Below are positions 45,748-57,119 of a DNA stretch of 64,000 bases, one piece after another. Under the pieces are notes generated by a model. The model was not told where the DNA came from. It worked only from the letters and a program-made list of their open reading frames with translations, and made no database searches. Source of the stretch: Mucidula mucida. Its lineage: Eukaryota; Basidiomycota; Agaricomycetes; Agaricales; Physalacriaceae. The translations under genes were made by a program, and so were the position numbers. Within the stretch, counting starts at the first letter, position 1; every line of letters starts with the position of its first letter. The stretch spans positions 1 through 64,000 of the forward strand of contig JADNYV010000085.1 in NCBI GenBank assembly GCA_015501055.1, written 5' to 3'.

Positions 45748-47408
45748 GAGGCTCTCCATCACAACCGTACACTTGAATGCGCCCCTTCAACATCTTTAAC
45801 TTGGGAACATAAACATGATCGCGGTGGAGAACAACATTGGCGCGCTCGTGACCATTGACGAATTGCCCCTTGGGAGCATCCTTCCATCGGTATCCAAGAG
45901 ACTTGAGGTATCGCTGAGCTGTGCAAACAGTTATGGTCTTGGTAATCCCATACTTGTCCTTCACCTCCGACCGGCCCAAATACTCGACCACCTTGAGTGC
46001 AGTGATGTCCTTTCCCAGCTCCTGCAGATGTAGATTGATATCTTGTGCGAGATCCTGATTGACAAGCATGGACTCTTTAAATGATCCATAAGGGTTAATA
46101 GGCAACATTATCCGGTCTGCAATATACGCGCGCACAAGACGACGGAGTACTTGGGCGCAATAGACACCTCGGCCGAGAAAAACAGCTGCCTGAAGCGATG
46201 ATGCCGCCCAACATCCATGAGTTGCACTGAGAGAACTGGTGTAGTCTGCAAACATGGCCTGCATACCAAGCATGCGATAATGGGTAAAGGGATCAAAATA
46301 GACATTGACATGACCGGGACCGTTCTTGTGATGTGGGCGCAACTTCTTGCGCAGGTCTTTTAATGTGCTGAGTGCAGTGTCAATAGATGGTGCCACGCAA
46401 AGCTTTCCGGAGCCATCAGGCAGGTACTCTGATGGGTCCGACAATGGTGGAGGATCCGATGATGATGAGTCTGATGTGTTCTGTGGGAATGCAGATGGTG
46501 ATGGAGGGAAGCGCAAATCATCCTGATAATCATCCTCTGGGTACAAAGCACCAGACACGATAGATGACACATCGGACACGTTGGACGCGTCAGACGCGCT
46601 GAAGAGGCTGGCCGTTTCAACAAGAAAGGGAGTGCTGTCATTAAGAGTCCCAAACCAAAGGACTGAGCCAGTATCTTCAATTTCTTCAAGGCTAACGGGG
46701 GTGGGAACGCGAGGTGGACTATCAGAAAGAAGAGGAGGAAGAGAATTTGGAGCACTAATGCCTGGTGCAACCAGTTCCTGCACAGGAAAGCAAAGGCGCG
46801 TGGATTTGGTATGGATAGTCGGTGCCTGGGAGGGAGCTGCACGGAAGGTTCCAAAGAGAGAGCGCGCAAAAGAAGGAATCACGTGAAATCCTCAAACATC
46901 AGATGGTGTGGTGAAGAACTGGCTGTCATTGGGTAGCGTCGCGGTCAAATGGGGTGTCTCTGGCACCTATTGCGCAAATCAATCAGCTGTCAGGTCAATC
47001 AAGGTAATGTGCACCTGGTTCTCCTTGTCTACTTCTCTATCCTCCGGCGCATCAACCCTGCACTTTTTACGCGGTGATAAGGTCTGAATGACACACTTCA
47101 ATCCAGCTCCAACAGCTTTAGAAGCTCCTTCAAAGTTGAGTAGCCTCTTCTTCTTCCAATTGTTGGAAGGAGGCATCATATAGAGCAAGCACAGCGCGCG
47201 GTAGTGGTGATGGCACGGTGTTGTGTGGCTAAAATTGGGAACTCCTCATTCGGATCAGAATTTACTGCCAATCAAAATACTGGGTCATCATTATGGACTA
47301 TTTACACAAAATCTCATGGGAAATTTAGAGGGCACAAGTGCCCTGATTAAGACAGACACAATGATTTCCTACTGATCCCAATCTGATGAGGCCCAATTTG
47401 GGTGTCAC

Positions 47409-47452
47409 ACTCAGGGTCCTCAGGGTATGTTACGTCTGTGAGTTGTCTACCT
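47409..47452 (-). repeat. Right terminal inverted repeat of the Tc1/mariner-type element
   Basis: It is the reverse complement of the left repeat with two mismatches, followed by the TA duplicate. Confidence 0.88.
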
Positions 47453-48205
47453 TAACTATGGTGGTATGTGATGGATAAGCAGAGACAGTAATGCATAAGA
47501 TGCTTAGAGGAGGCACGTTGAAATCAAGTACACCATGACACGGGGCAGTGAGCAAGTACCTGCGCACAGTTGTTATGAATCGCCATATTTTCACATTTTC
47601 ACATCTTCATCATATCTTATTGGGGCTTGTCTTATCAATCAACGGACTGTTTTATCATCTGTTTCGTCACCAATCATACTCCTTTTCATTACCGAAGCCG
47701 TACTCATGTCGGACGCACACCAAACACATGGATGACATCATACATGCCGACACCTCATGGACTTCCTCTGTATACACACCACCGACACTTGTAGCACAGA
47801 TGGTCATTTCAGTATTATTACTTACATGCAGTTACCACTCGTATTTAATGGTTTCACGGACTAGTAGCATACAACACTGGGTCAAGGGCGTGGAGCATCC
47901 CTAGCGGAAACATGTATGGACAAGGAGTCCCAAACACAGACTTACTAGTATATCAGCAGTAGTGTAGTATCATTGTACTTTAGTTCCAATCTTGTTTATA
48001 CACCTGGCCTAGCCTAGTTCTACGAACACAAACACTTTCTTCCTTAGTTCTTGCTGTGGTACCTGGTTTAGTCTCATGGCTATAGTCAGTCGCTAACAAC
48101 AGTGAGCGCAGAAACGGACCTTGTTTACTGCCCCCAAGATATATATCAGAGACTAGGTCAAAGGATGAGCGAGACAAGGACAAAGCACGAGCGCGTTGAT
48201 GTGCG
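47453..48205 (-). promoter_or_regulatory. Displaced upstream region of kinase copy A, interrupted by a solo LTR
   Basis: After removal of the solo LTR, 47,455-47,570 plus 48,104-48,205 is the reverse complement of about 58,850-59,060, the region upstream of kinase copy B. Shared landmarks are TGATGGATAAGCAGAGACAG and GGTCAAAGGATGAGCGAG. The mariner-type element now separates it from the kinase gene by 9.6 kb, which probably disables that promoter. Confidence 0.85.
47571..48098 (+). mobile_element. Solo LTR of the gypsy family, plus orientation
   Basis: A 528-bp LTR (TGTTATGAATCG to GTCGCTAACA) has perfect 5-bp duplications ACAGT at 47,566-47,570 and 48,099-48,103. No internal region is attached. 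It is diverged from the LTRs of the full element (TATAGCC and TGTTTGTGTTCG variants) and so belongs to a second LTR subfamily. It presumably arose by LTR-LTR recombination. Confidence 0.93.
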
Positions 48206-48261
48206 CATCTACAGTATCTTATTGCCACCACAGACCTCACTAGCCTATTAATATTTGTCAA

Positions 48262-51200
48262 GGGTCAGGAACGACTGTACTTCCTTCTTCTTTGTCAGCC
48301 CCCTCCATTCCTTCACAACGGCCACTTTTGCCGGATCCATCTTCACTTCTCCTCTGCCAACAATCACTCCCAAGTAATCTACAGTATGTGCCTCAAAACT
48401 ACATTTCTCGGGTGTTAAATACAACTTATTTACTCGTAGTATCTCTAGTACTTGCCGTACAATGTGCCTGTGTTCTTCCAATGTGTTTGTAAAGATAAGT
48501 ATATCATCTAAGTATACTGTAACCTGTTCTTCGTCAATCAACTCCTTCAGAATGTGATTCATGAACGATTGGAAGGTGGCCGGCGAGTTTGTAAGTCCGA
48601 AGAACATGACTGAGGGCTCGAACAGGCCTCAGTTTGTTCGAAACACTGCCTTCCATTCGTCACCTTCTTTGATTTGGATGTTGTTGTAACCCCATTGGAC
48701 ATCCATCTTTGTAAACTGTGTCGCTCCCTTCAACTTGTTGATAAGCTCCTGGATCAACGGCAAGGGATATTGGTTTTTGATTGTCATATTGTTCAATTTC
48801 CGATAATCTTGTATGGGCCGAAGACTTTCGTCCTTCTTTTTGACAAAGAAGAATGGTGACACCATGGGTGAGATTGATGGTCGTATGCATCCTGTGCGTA
48901 TGTTTTCCTCCAAAAACTCGTCTAACGCCTTCTGCTCGGATGGACTAAGGGGATAGACCTTGCAGTCAACCGGTTTGGAACCAGGCATGAGTTCTATCGC
49001 ATGATCCCAGGGTCTTTGCTCCGGTAGCTTGTCAAAGTCCGCCTTGCTGAATACATCAGAGAATTCCTCGATGTAAGGTGCAGCGGCGGATGAAGGCTGT
49101 TGTGATCTCAGCTTTTCACCGCTTTTGCGATAGTTGTCCCAGTCCATCCAAAACAACCGCTCTCCCTCCTCCAGCTTCTCTTCTACATCTTCTCCTTCAT
49201 CTTCTGGCAAGTCATACTTGGGTAGATAGCCGCATCGGTCTGGGCATCGATCAAAACTCAATGTGGATTCCGTTCAGTTGATTGTGGGGTTGTGATATCA
49301 TAGCCAATCTAGCCCCAAAGAGATACTTGCTTTGCCAAGATTGGTGACGGCCAACTCGATCTTTTTGGCGTGATCACTGATCTTCATCCGGACCTCCACA
49401 AAACCTTTGATTGCTCCTCCCTTGTTTAGGGTTCCATCCGCATTGTAGACAGGGAGCTTACCGGTAACTCCTTGATCGGGAGTCCGTTCTTCTCAACAAA
49501 TTCTTTATTGACGCAAGAACCCATTGCTCCGCTGTCAAGAAGGGCACTTGTTTCCCATTCAGAGCCTGTGTGTACGCTCTCTATGGTTACTCGGAGTTTC
49601 ATGTCCTGCCCCTTTGTTCCCCGGATATACTTCCTCGACTTTTTTAACTCTGTTACAACTTCTACCGCAGCTTCCTTCATCAACGCTCTGATTGCCATCA
49701 CCTTCTCTTCTGTCGCTTCTCTCTCTCTCCGCTCCGGCATTCCATGCTCTTAAAATTCCCACTGCTTTTGGCACTTTGTCCTCTCTTAGCCTTTGTGCAA
49801 CCCACTTAGGCGTGTTTGGTTCGTATCTTTCTTTCGCAGGTTTTGGTGGTAAAAGCATCGATGATATTTTAGATGCCTTAGTACCAGTACTATAAATAGA
49901 TTCTGCATCTGACGATTCTTCCCTTGGCAACTGCTCCGGCAGGACTGCGTCTACTGCGGGAGCTTCACAAAACCCAACTCTTTGGCCAGCTTCTTCTTCT
50001 CCTCGTCATTCATTTCGGTCCATAGACCCCAAATCGTCTGTGGTCAACCCTTCTTAGGACAGAACCTGCTGACGTGGCCGTGTTTGCCACAGCTGAAGCA
50101 AAGTCCCCTTCAACGTGCGTTGTCAATATCCATTGGCCTGCCAGCTCCTCCATAGGTAACACCGGTGGCATCTCGTTGTGTGATTGGCATTGGGGGTGGG
50201 TTCGTAGGATTGGCTCTTGATGTAGCCGCCTGCGGAGCTTGGGGCCGGGACTGCATGCCGGGCCTTTTGCTCGCCATCTGCCTTCTCCACAACTGATCAA
50301 TCTGGATGATCTGTATCTTCAATCCTTGTATTTCTATGGCAACCCGTCTCGGCTGCCATAGATCTGATCAATGATCTTCACATTGACGTTGGTCTTGAGA
50401 AGTTGCACAACATATGTGTCATCCTTTGAATATTCTGCCTGAGTGAGCAGAACCTCGAACTTCTGGAAAAAACCTTGAGCGGTGGCTTGCCCCTGGCGCA
50501 ACCACTTGATCTGGTCTTGCGCGTCTTGCGCGAGGTTGGAATCCACAAATTGCTCCTTTAAATGCTCCTTGAACTCCGTCCAAGAAACTGTCCATTTCTC
50601 TTCTTCCTCGTCGAAGTTCTGATCCGTGTAGTTCTGGACCCATGCATTGACATGATCTCCTCGGATGTAGGAGAGAACAACATCAATCCTTTCGGAGTCA
50701 GATGTGAGGTTGTTCTTCTTATCACGGATGTATGTAAACATGGATCACCACCAGCTCTTGTACTTGGTCTTGTCCCCGTCATAGTTGTAAGGTTTGTTGA
50801 CAAAGGATCGGCCTTTGGGTTTGACATCAGTGTGATGAGCGGGATGAGCGGGTTTGGGTGCTTCATTGGACATGGTGAATTGGGGTGATGAGATCGGAGA
50901 GTGAAAGGGTGAAAGTGGGGATATGGGTGATGCGGATTTGGATGAAACGGGTAAGGGAATAGAGGTTTGGATGAATAAGGGGGAATTGCCTAGATCTGAA
51001 ATAGAATCCAGGACTTGGTAGGGTGGGGAATGATGATGTGTATTGTAAGGTAAGTAAAGTAGGTAAGTATTGTAACTGTCTACGCTATTTTACTGACTAC
51101 TGACTATGTATCTACGGAGCCCAAGAGCTCGTCACAAGTTCACAATTGCCTAGCCAATGTCCCTCTGGTGTGAGGTAAGACAAAGTTTTCCTGGGAACGG

Positions 51201-51471
51201 GGATTGACCCGTAAACAGCGCCCACTGAAGTGCAACTGCCAAAAGTTTGTTCTCGTGAGAGTGGCTACTTCCAGCACCCGAGGCAGTTATCTCTAACTAT
51301 TAGCCGGCGCTACTGGGACCAATACACACATATGCGGACATGCACTGGGATTAGAATTCTGTCGATCTGTAACCAGGAAAGGGGATGGGGGAATGTGCGA
51401 TGATCAAACAGCGAAGTGATGATCAACGATTAGGGATGTGTGGTAGGTGGTAGAAAGTAGTTCTGATCTTC
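48262..51471 (-). mobile_element. Truncated second gypsy copy (gag, protease, part of RT)
   Basis: It is co-linear with the full element from the leader to reverse transcriptase. It ends abruptly after KKKEVQSFL near 48,265, with RNase H, integrase, chromodomain and 3' LTR missing. Gag (from about 50,870), protease (ALLDSGAMGSCV, about 49,500) and RT (VTVYLDDIL, about 48,510) are recognisable. It carries stops such as CGA to TGA in gag (about 50,744). Most differences from the full element look like C-to-T or G-to-A at CpG. Confidence 0.9.
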
Positions 51472-51649
51472 TGTTAGCGACTGACTATAGCCACATGACT
51501 AAACCAGGTACCACAGAGAGACTTAGGGAAAGAAAGTGTTTGTGTTCGTAGAACTAGGCTAGGCCAGGTGTATAAAGAGATTGGAACTAAAGTACAATGG
51601 TGCTACACTACTGCTTATATACTAGTAAGTCTGTGTTTGAGACTCCTTG
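51472..51649 (-). repeat. Partial LTR (178 bp), older subfamily
   Basis: It matches the 3' 178 bp of the LTR in coding orientation and is closest to the solo LTR at 47,571. It stops at GACTCCTTG, where a complete LTR of the other subfamily starts. Confidence 0.88.
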
Positions 51650-52174
51650 TGTTAGCGACTGACTAAGCCACGAGACTCAACCAGGTACCACAGCAAGAAC
51701 TGAAAGAGAAAGTGTTCGCGTTCGTAAGACTAGGCTAGGCCAGGTGTATAAACGAGATCGGAACTAAAGTACAATGATACTACACTACTGCTTATATACT
51801 AGTAAGTCTGTGTTTGGGACTCCTTGTCCATACGTGTTTCCACTAGGAATGCTCCACGCCCTTGACCCAGTGTTGTATGCTACTAGTCCGTAAAACCATT
51901 AAATACAAGTGGTTGCATGTAAGTAATAATACTGAAACAACCATGTGTGCTACAAGTGTCGGTGGTGTGTATACAATAGGAAGTCCATGAGGTATTGGCA
52001 TATATGATGTCATCCATGTGTTGGGCGTGTGTCCGACATGAGTACGGCTTCGGTAATGAAAAGGAGTATGATTGGTGACAAAACAGATGATGAAACAGTC
52101 CGTTGGTTGATAAGACAAGCCCCCCAATAAGATATGATAAGATTGAAAATGTGAAAATATGGCGATTCATAACA
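51650..52174 (-). repeat. Complete LTR directly abutting the partial LTR
   Basis: The LTR is 525 bp with TG...CA ends and is near-identical in type to the LTRs of the full element. The flanks (TCCTTG left, AATGC right) do not form a duplication. It may therefore be a recombination product, not a simple insertion. Confidence 0.88.
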
Positions 52175-52784
52175 AATGCCTCCGCAGAAAGCAGCAAAGT
52201 GTAAATGAAACCAGTCCTTTAACTTGTGAAAGATTAAAACATTTAAGTATGACCTTAACAAGCACACTTATCAATTGCGCCACAAATTAGACACATCTGA
52301 TCCCTTGCGCGCATTTTGTAGAACTGCACATCAGAAGGTGACTTGCAAAGCCAACAAACAAGAAAAAAAGGAGTTGTATACATGCAAACACATTCTCATG
52401 GACTAGGAGGCCTCCCAAATTTGAGCGTGGGGGCTCCAGCGGCCAGCCTTCGGTTACCATTTTTTGCTAAGAAGGGTCCGGTTCGGCTTATTCATGTTCT
52501 GTCATGCACTTTGCTCTGCTTCAAAGTCTTCAGTGCCCTTGTTGTTTGCGGGTCAGGTAAGGTGGATGGACCTATGGTTGACAGCACCAAACTTGAGTCA
52601 ATCTAAATCAACCGCGACTCAGAGATCATTATGTCAGGAACCTCAACATGTATCTTATGATATGCTACACTAGCCCACAACTTCAAGTAGATCAAATGTA
52701 GCACTACTGTACTTCTGTGGTAAGTGGTGATACAGACTCAGCGGGTACTTGTTTGAGAGATTTCAGTGAGGCCTAGTGATCTGC
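52175..52784. other. Intergenic, no gene recognised
   Basis: It is AT-rich sequence between the LTR block and the GGCCTGGC-rich repeat. No supported gene. Confidence 0.4.
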
Positions 52785-53335
52785 TGGCCCAGCTTTGGCC
52801 TGAAGCCGCCGGCCTGGCCTGGCTTTGCCATCTCCCAAGCCAGGCCAGAGCCATAACTCACGGCCGGCTCTGGCCTGGCTCTGGCCTGAGCCGTGGCTTA
52901 GGGCGGGATGGTGGCGGGATGCGGCGGGCGCAAGCGTGCACCCAGATTTTGTTGTCTTAAGGGGTATAAAATGTCAATTTTTGATAAAATACCATTGCCC
53001 GTGCATAGAACAGTCAAAAATCCACGTTGAATGTTCATATCATTAGATATCGGACCTGAAAGGTTGATATGATAGAACCAATCGTCTGGGGCACTATGGA
53101 TGCGGATAGAGACTAAGATTGGTATGCAGAGTAAGCACAAGTAATAGAAAGGTATGTGAGTTCTGTGTATACTGCAACATTGGACATTGGACCACTTCAG
53201 CACACCACCAAAGCCATGGCCTGAAGGCTGGCTTACGGCCTGCAGGATGTGAAGCCAGGCCATAGGTTCTATGAAGCCGTCGTCACGGCCTGGCCTGGCT
53301 CTGGCTCATACATGGCTGGCCTTCAAGCCACGGAG
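52785..53335. repeat. Segment bounded by GGCCTGGC-rich, self-complementary clusters
   Basis: Two clusters (about 52,788-52,905 and 53,213-53,330) are packed with GGCCTGGC, GAGCCAG and their complements. The right cluster is roughly the inverse of the left. About 300 bp of AT-rich sequence lies between. It may be a small non-autonomous element with foldback ends. No target duplication was found. Confidence 0.5.
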
Positions 53336-53790
53336 AAACGAGTCGCCCGTTTCTGATCGCTTACATGTGCTTCCAAGGTGGCGGGAGTGCGCCTTCATGC
53401 CATTTCAGTTATCGGGAGGCAAGCATCCCAGGTTCAGTTATCGCACAAGGGCTTTCCTCACTTTTAGTTATTGAGGCCAATTCTAGTTATTGGCACATTA
53501 GTTGTATGTACTCGGTTGCGGACCTGCACAAGTTCACATTCCTGCTTGAGAATATCCTCTCCTCCTTCCACCATATTCTACTCACATTCTCTAGATTTCA
53601 AAGTCTTTCTCTTAGTTTTAATCCCTCTTACTATAATTATGAATGGATCTGAATTGTTTCTGAATCGGTGTTGAGTCCCTTGGAGTGTGCCTGCTTGACC
53701 ATCAGAAATTTCAATCAGTCACTATACATAATGCCATCGAAAAAAATGCAGTAGATAAGTTACAATGAGATGCCCAAACAGAAATACATT

Positions 53791-55926
53791 CTACTCGTCG
53801 ACAAAGCCGCGCTGTTTCGCCGCCTCATAACATTCCAGCGTCATCGTCGCCATGAACCCTGGTATGCATGCCTCCGTCCCAACCCAATAGTCAATCGCCT
53901 CAGACAGATCCTGCGGGCCCTCCTGACCCTCCGCCACCAGCCGCATCTCACCCACTCCCGTCGACAGAAAGACATACGTTGCCTTCAGATTGTACATCGA
54001 CGTCACCCTCGTCTGCCCATTCGGATAAAACGCCAACTTGACGCCCAACAGCGACTCCACCACCTCTCTAAACTCCTCCGACTTGTGCCGGTATATCTCC
54101 TTGAGCCGCAACAGCCGTTTTTCGCCTTGCTCCACCTTTGCCTTGAGCTCGAGCTTTTCCTTGTTGACAAGATCGTAGCTCTCGCGCGGAACCATTCCAT
54201 CGTCATCATTGGAAGGCGTTGAACCGACCTTGGCAAGGCGCTGAATAAGCACCTCGTTCTCGTGCTGCAGACGCCGCACGACCTCCTCGCGAATGTCAAC
54301 CCACTCTTGCAACGGGTTATCGCGCAAAGATAGAACTCGAACACCAGGCGGAACGTGCCGGCCACCAGCAATCTCGCCACTAAGCTCAAAGAGCTCCTGC
54401 TCAAGCGTGTCGATACGTTTAACTTGCTCAGCGCAGTCCGTTTGAGATCGTTCAAGAGCTATAAGAGTGATGAGCAGGTTAAGCGGTGTTGAAAGATGTC
54501 TCCTACCCGCTGCAAGGGCTTCTTGCGCGTCCTTTGCCTCCTGCACCTCGGCTTGAGGAGCCATGGCGCGCAGTCCATCCAGTTCAACGCTGAGGTCCGC
54601 GTTGGTCCGTTTATAGTCGGCTAGGAGAGTTTCGAGGTGCGTTACCCGCTCATCAAGTGAGCCTTCCTGTTCCGCCTCGAAGCTTGCCTACAGAGCTTGT
54701 TAGAGGAGACAGATGCGATAACATTTACGTACCACCAACGCCTTGAGGAACCCGACCTCCTTCTCCAACAGCCCCACCTGCTGCTTCCTACCCTCCAATG
54801 CCCTGACGATGCCTTGGAGATCGGAAATCTTTGACAAGGCGTCAGCTTCACGTTGCTGCACCTCGGCTACTTCAGCTTCCTTTGTTCGTAAAAGGGCTTT
54901 AGTGGCGCCGACTTCTTCGAGAGCATGCGCGTGCGCAAGGCGAAGTTCCGTTACTTGCTGCGTTACGGATACAGGAATACTCCCGGGACTGTGTTCTATC
55001 GATTTATTTGCCCTGAATCAGGTATTAGCGTTTATTGATGGCAAAGAAAGATATCATACCACTCCTCGCGCTCACGTTGCGACGCGTCTACCTGCCCCTC
55101 AAGCTCCGCTATACGCCGACGAAGATGGTCCATGCCACGCACCCGTCTCTCAAGAGTCCGTTTCTCTTCCCGCAGGACATCAACATTGCCACACCGGGCG
55201 AGCTCGGCCTTGAGTTTGGTATTCGCCGTCTCCAGTTGACGCAGATAGTCCGCCTGGCGATGTAGCTCTTCCCTAATGACTTCCATGTTCTGGTCGTCCG
55301 GTGGTGGTCGAGTTTGCAGGCCATCGAATTCGACGTGCAGGGCATCTATGGCTCGGAGACGATCGTCGGCGAGCGCCTTTGTCTGGGCCAGCTCATCACT
55401 CAAAGCCCCGACCTGTCGTGTGAGCTGACTGATCTGGGTACGCTGCGAGGCGCTGCTCTGCGTTGCTGACCGAGATAGAGTTGAATGCGCCTCCTGCAGG
55501 TCTTCGTGTTCATCTCTTAGTGTCGTTAACGAAGTCCGTAGGCTGCGCAATTCAGCGTTCAGCTTTTTCTGAAACCAATCGTCAATCAAGTGTGGTTGAT
55601 TGTGAATAAAAAATCACCTTTTCCTCTTCACGCTCAAGCTGCTCTTTCTCTTTCTCTGCTCGCTCTTCCGCCTCTCGCTCGGATAGCCATCGGCGGTCGC
55701 GCTCAAGGGCCGCAATGGCGATGTCCTTCTCGCGCAGTTTCGTCTCGAGTTCGACCTTGCTGGCCTGCAATGTGGCGACTTGGCGTTCCAGCGACGAGTG
55801 CGCGAATGTCGAGTTGAGTAACTGCCGCTTCCTTGCGGAGGGCTTTTGTTGGAGGTCGGCGGCGTTGGCATCGCGTTTGCTCGCCGTCATCGTGCGCGAC
55901 AGCGACGACGAGCTCGCGCTCATCAT
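53791..55926 (-). CDS. mad1: Spindle assembly checkpoint protein MAD1
   Basis: The model has five exons: 55926-55618, 55568-55060, 55012-54733, 54687-54507 and 54458-53791. All phases agree and give 648 aa. Most of the protein is coiled coil rich in Glu, Leu, Arg and Gln. The Mad2-interaction motif consensus (K/R, two hydrophobics, x, hydrophobic, three x, P) is met by RVLSLRDNP at about 54,330. Downstream, LLRLKEIYRHKSEEFREVVE contains the RLK motif known in Mad1 for Bub1 contact. It leads into the C-terminal RWD-like domain LLGVKLAFYPNGQTRVTSMY. It acts at unattached kinetochores as the Mad2 receptor. It is intact, and likely a stable syntenic gene that separates the repeat-rich block from module B. 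Confidence 0.92.
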
Positions 55927-56458
55927 GATGGTGGTAGGATGTCAAGAGGTTATGACGCCATGACATTGCCAAACACGGACACCGATGCACCCGAAAAAGG
56001 GAACTGCGCGCTTTCATGTGACCTCTTTCCCTTCGTCCACATCGAAACAAACATCAATTCCTGCAGGCTACGATGGGCAGTATCGCGGATTATACTCCCT
56101 TGAAGATCTGAACTCTTAGGCACGTACCCGAGTCGACAGACTCATAGTACAGAACCAACAGCCGCTAGGATGCCATCCTTCTTCATCTTCTGCTTCTCGT
56201 ATAGTATTCTCGCCCCGGCAATTAGTCGTATAGCGAGACGATACGTGCCCTAGAAGTATCGCGGTCCCTGAAATTTGTGCACGAATCCTTGTCATGAGTC
56301 TTCTATCGATGGGCAATTTGAAGGACATTCTTTTGGGCTCAAATCGCTCCACAATGGACGGTACTGTACTCGCCGGCGTCCGTGTGCTATTCTCGCAATA
56401 TTGTGTGGACAATACTTAAGCGATAGCATCCCATTGCATTCATCCAGCGCTCTACACG
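55927..56458. promoter_or_regulatory. Divergent intergenic region between MAD1 and the ML-domain gene
   Basis: These 532 bp contain both promoters. No gene. Confidence 0.4.
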
Positions 56459-57119
56459 ATGCGACCTTCTATCCTCTATACCTTTGTATTCTCGTCTCTG
56501 GCCTATCTCGCTAACGGAGCGAATGACGCCTCCTTCAAATGGAATAACTGCGGTACAAAACCCTCTTTTCCCTTGTTCCCTTTTTGATCCCGTTTCATAC
56601 AGGAAACGCTCACAATGCTGTTCAAGTCAAATCAGTCCAGATCGTCCCAGACCCTCCGCTTCCTGGCCAAGAATGGACAGTGGAGGTCGTTGTAGATATC
56701 CTGAAGCCCGTAGAGGTGCGCAGGCCCAACGCCGACAATCATCTCCTCTCACCGTCCATCTAGGAAGGAGCAACCGGAGCCCTCACGCTCGAATTGGGAG
56801 GCCTTACAGTCCTCGATCAGCCGTTCGACATCTGTGAAGAGGCGTAAGTACCGTTCTCGTTTGTCGGCTTGACAAATTCTGACGCGCAGTCCTACAGGAC
56901 GAACTGCCCTATCAAACCAGGCAAATACACCGTCAAACGAACTGTCACCCTCCCGCTTGGGTTCCTCGTGGGTTCGTGCGCAGCCGCTTCCTATTGATTG
57001 TCCCAAGCTCACCACGCGCTATAGGCATGTATGTTATCAACGTGGTCGGCCACAAACGGGATGGTGGGGATCTGATGTGTCTAGATGTAAGTGGCGAGAT
57101 CAATGTACCAGGCCTGTAA
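56459..57119 (+). CDS. ML-domain secreted lipid-binding protein (NPC2 / PG-PI transfer protein type)
   Basis: It starts MRPSILYTFVFSSLAYLANG, a clear signal peptide. The mature chain includes WNNCGNAHNAVQVKSVQIVP, then PGQEWTVEVVVDILKPVEEG and LTLELGGLTVLDQPFDICEE. After an intron with acceptor CCTACAG come TNCPIKPGKYTVKRTVTLP and GMYVINVVGHKRDGGDLMCL, ending at a TAA at 57,117-57,119. The spaced Cys and the CPIKPG turn match the ML fold of NPC2. Such proteins bind sterols or phospholipids in the secretory or vacuolar lumen. Length is about 170 aa, normal for the family. A fragment of this gene lies at 12.83 kb. Confidence 0.85.

Larger units (their letters stand above)
38213..46882 (-). pseudogene. 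DDE transposase of the Tc1/mariner-type element, split by a gypsy insertion
   Basis: The coding frame runs 46,882-45,743 (380 codons) and resumes at 39,229-38,213 (338 codons plus stop). Removing the retroelement and one 5-bp duplication keeps the frame, so the ancestral product was about 718 aa. The N-terminal third is Ser/Pro/Asp-rich. A helix-turn-helix-like part follows (ALKVVEYLGRSEVKDKYGI, TVCTAQRYLKSLGYRWK). Catalytic Asp candidates lie in IIWFHDKSIFYAHNRR and HVFVYDNATTH. The third acid is in FHCELNPIKQCWGYAKRLYR, the LNPIE.W-like block of IS630/Tc1/mariner enzymes. It is inactive now because of the insertion. Confidence 0.9.
37805..47452 (-). mobile_element. Tc1/mariner-type (IS630-like) DNA transposon carrying a nested LTR element
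   Basis: The ends are 44-bp inverted repeats starting AGGTAGACRACTCACAGACG with two mismatches. They are flanked by TA at 37,803-37,804 and 47,453-47,454. The uninterrupted target survives at about 59,055-59,075 in module B (reverse complement CAACAAGCTAACTACGG), which confirms a TA duplication. Without the nested retroelement the transposon is about 3.1 kb. It encodes one DDE transposase on the minus strand. It splits the upstream region of kinase copy A. Confidence 0.9.

Noticed and set aside
51650..52174. Simple solo LTR insertion into an older LTR
   Set aside because: The other half of the older LTR and a target duplication are both missing, so I prefer recombination.
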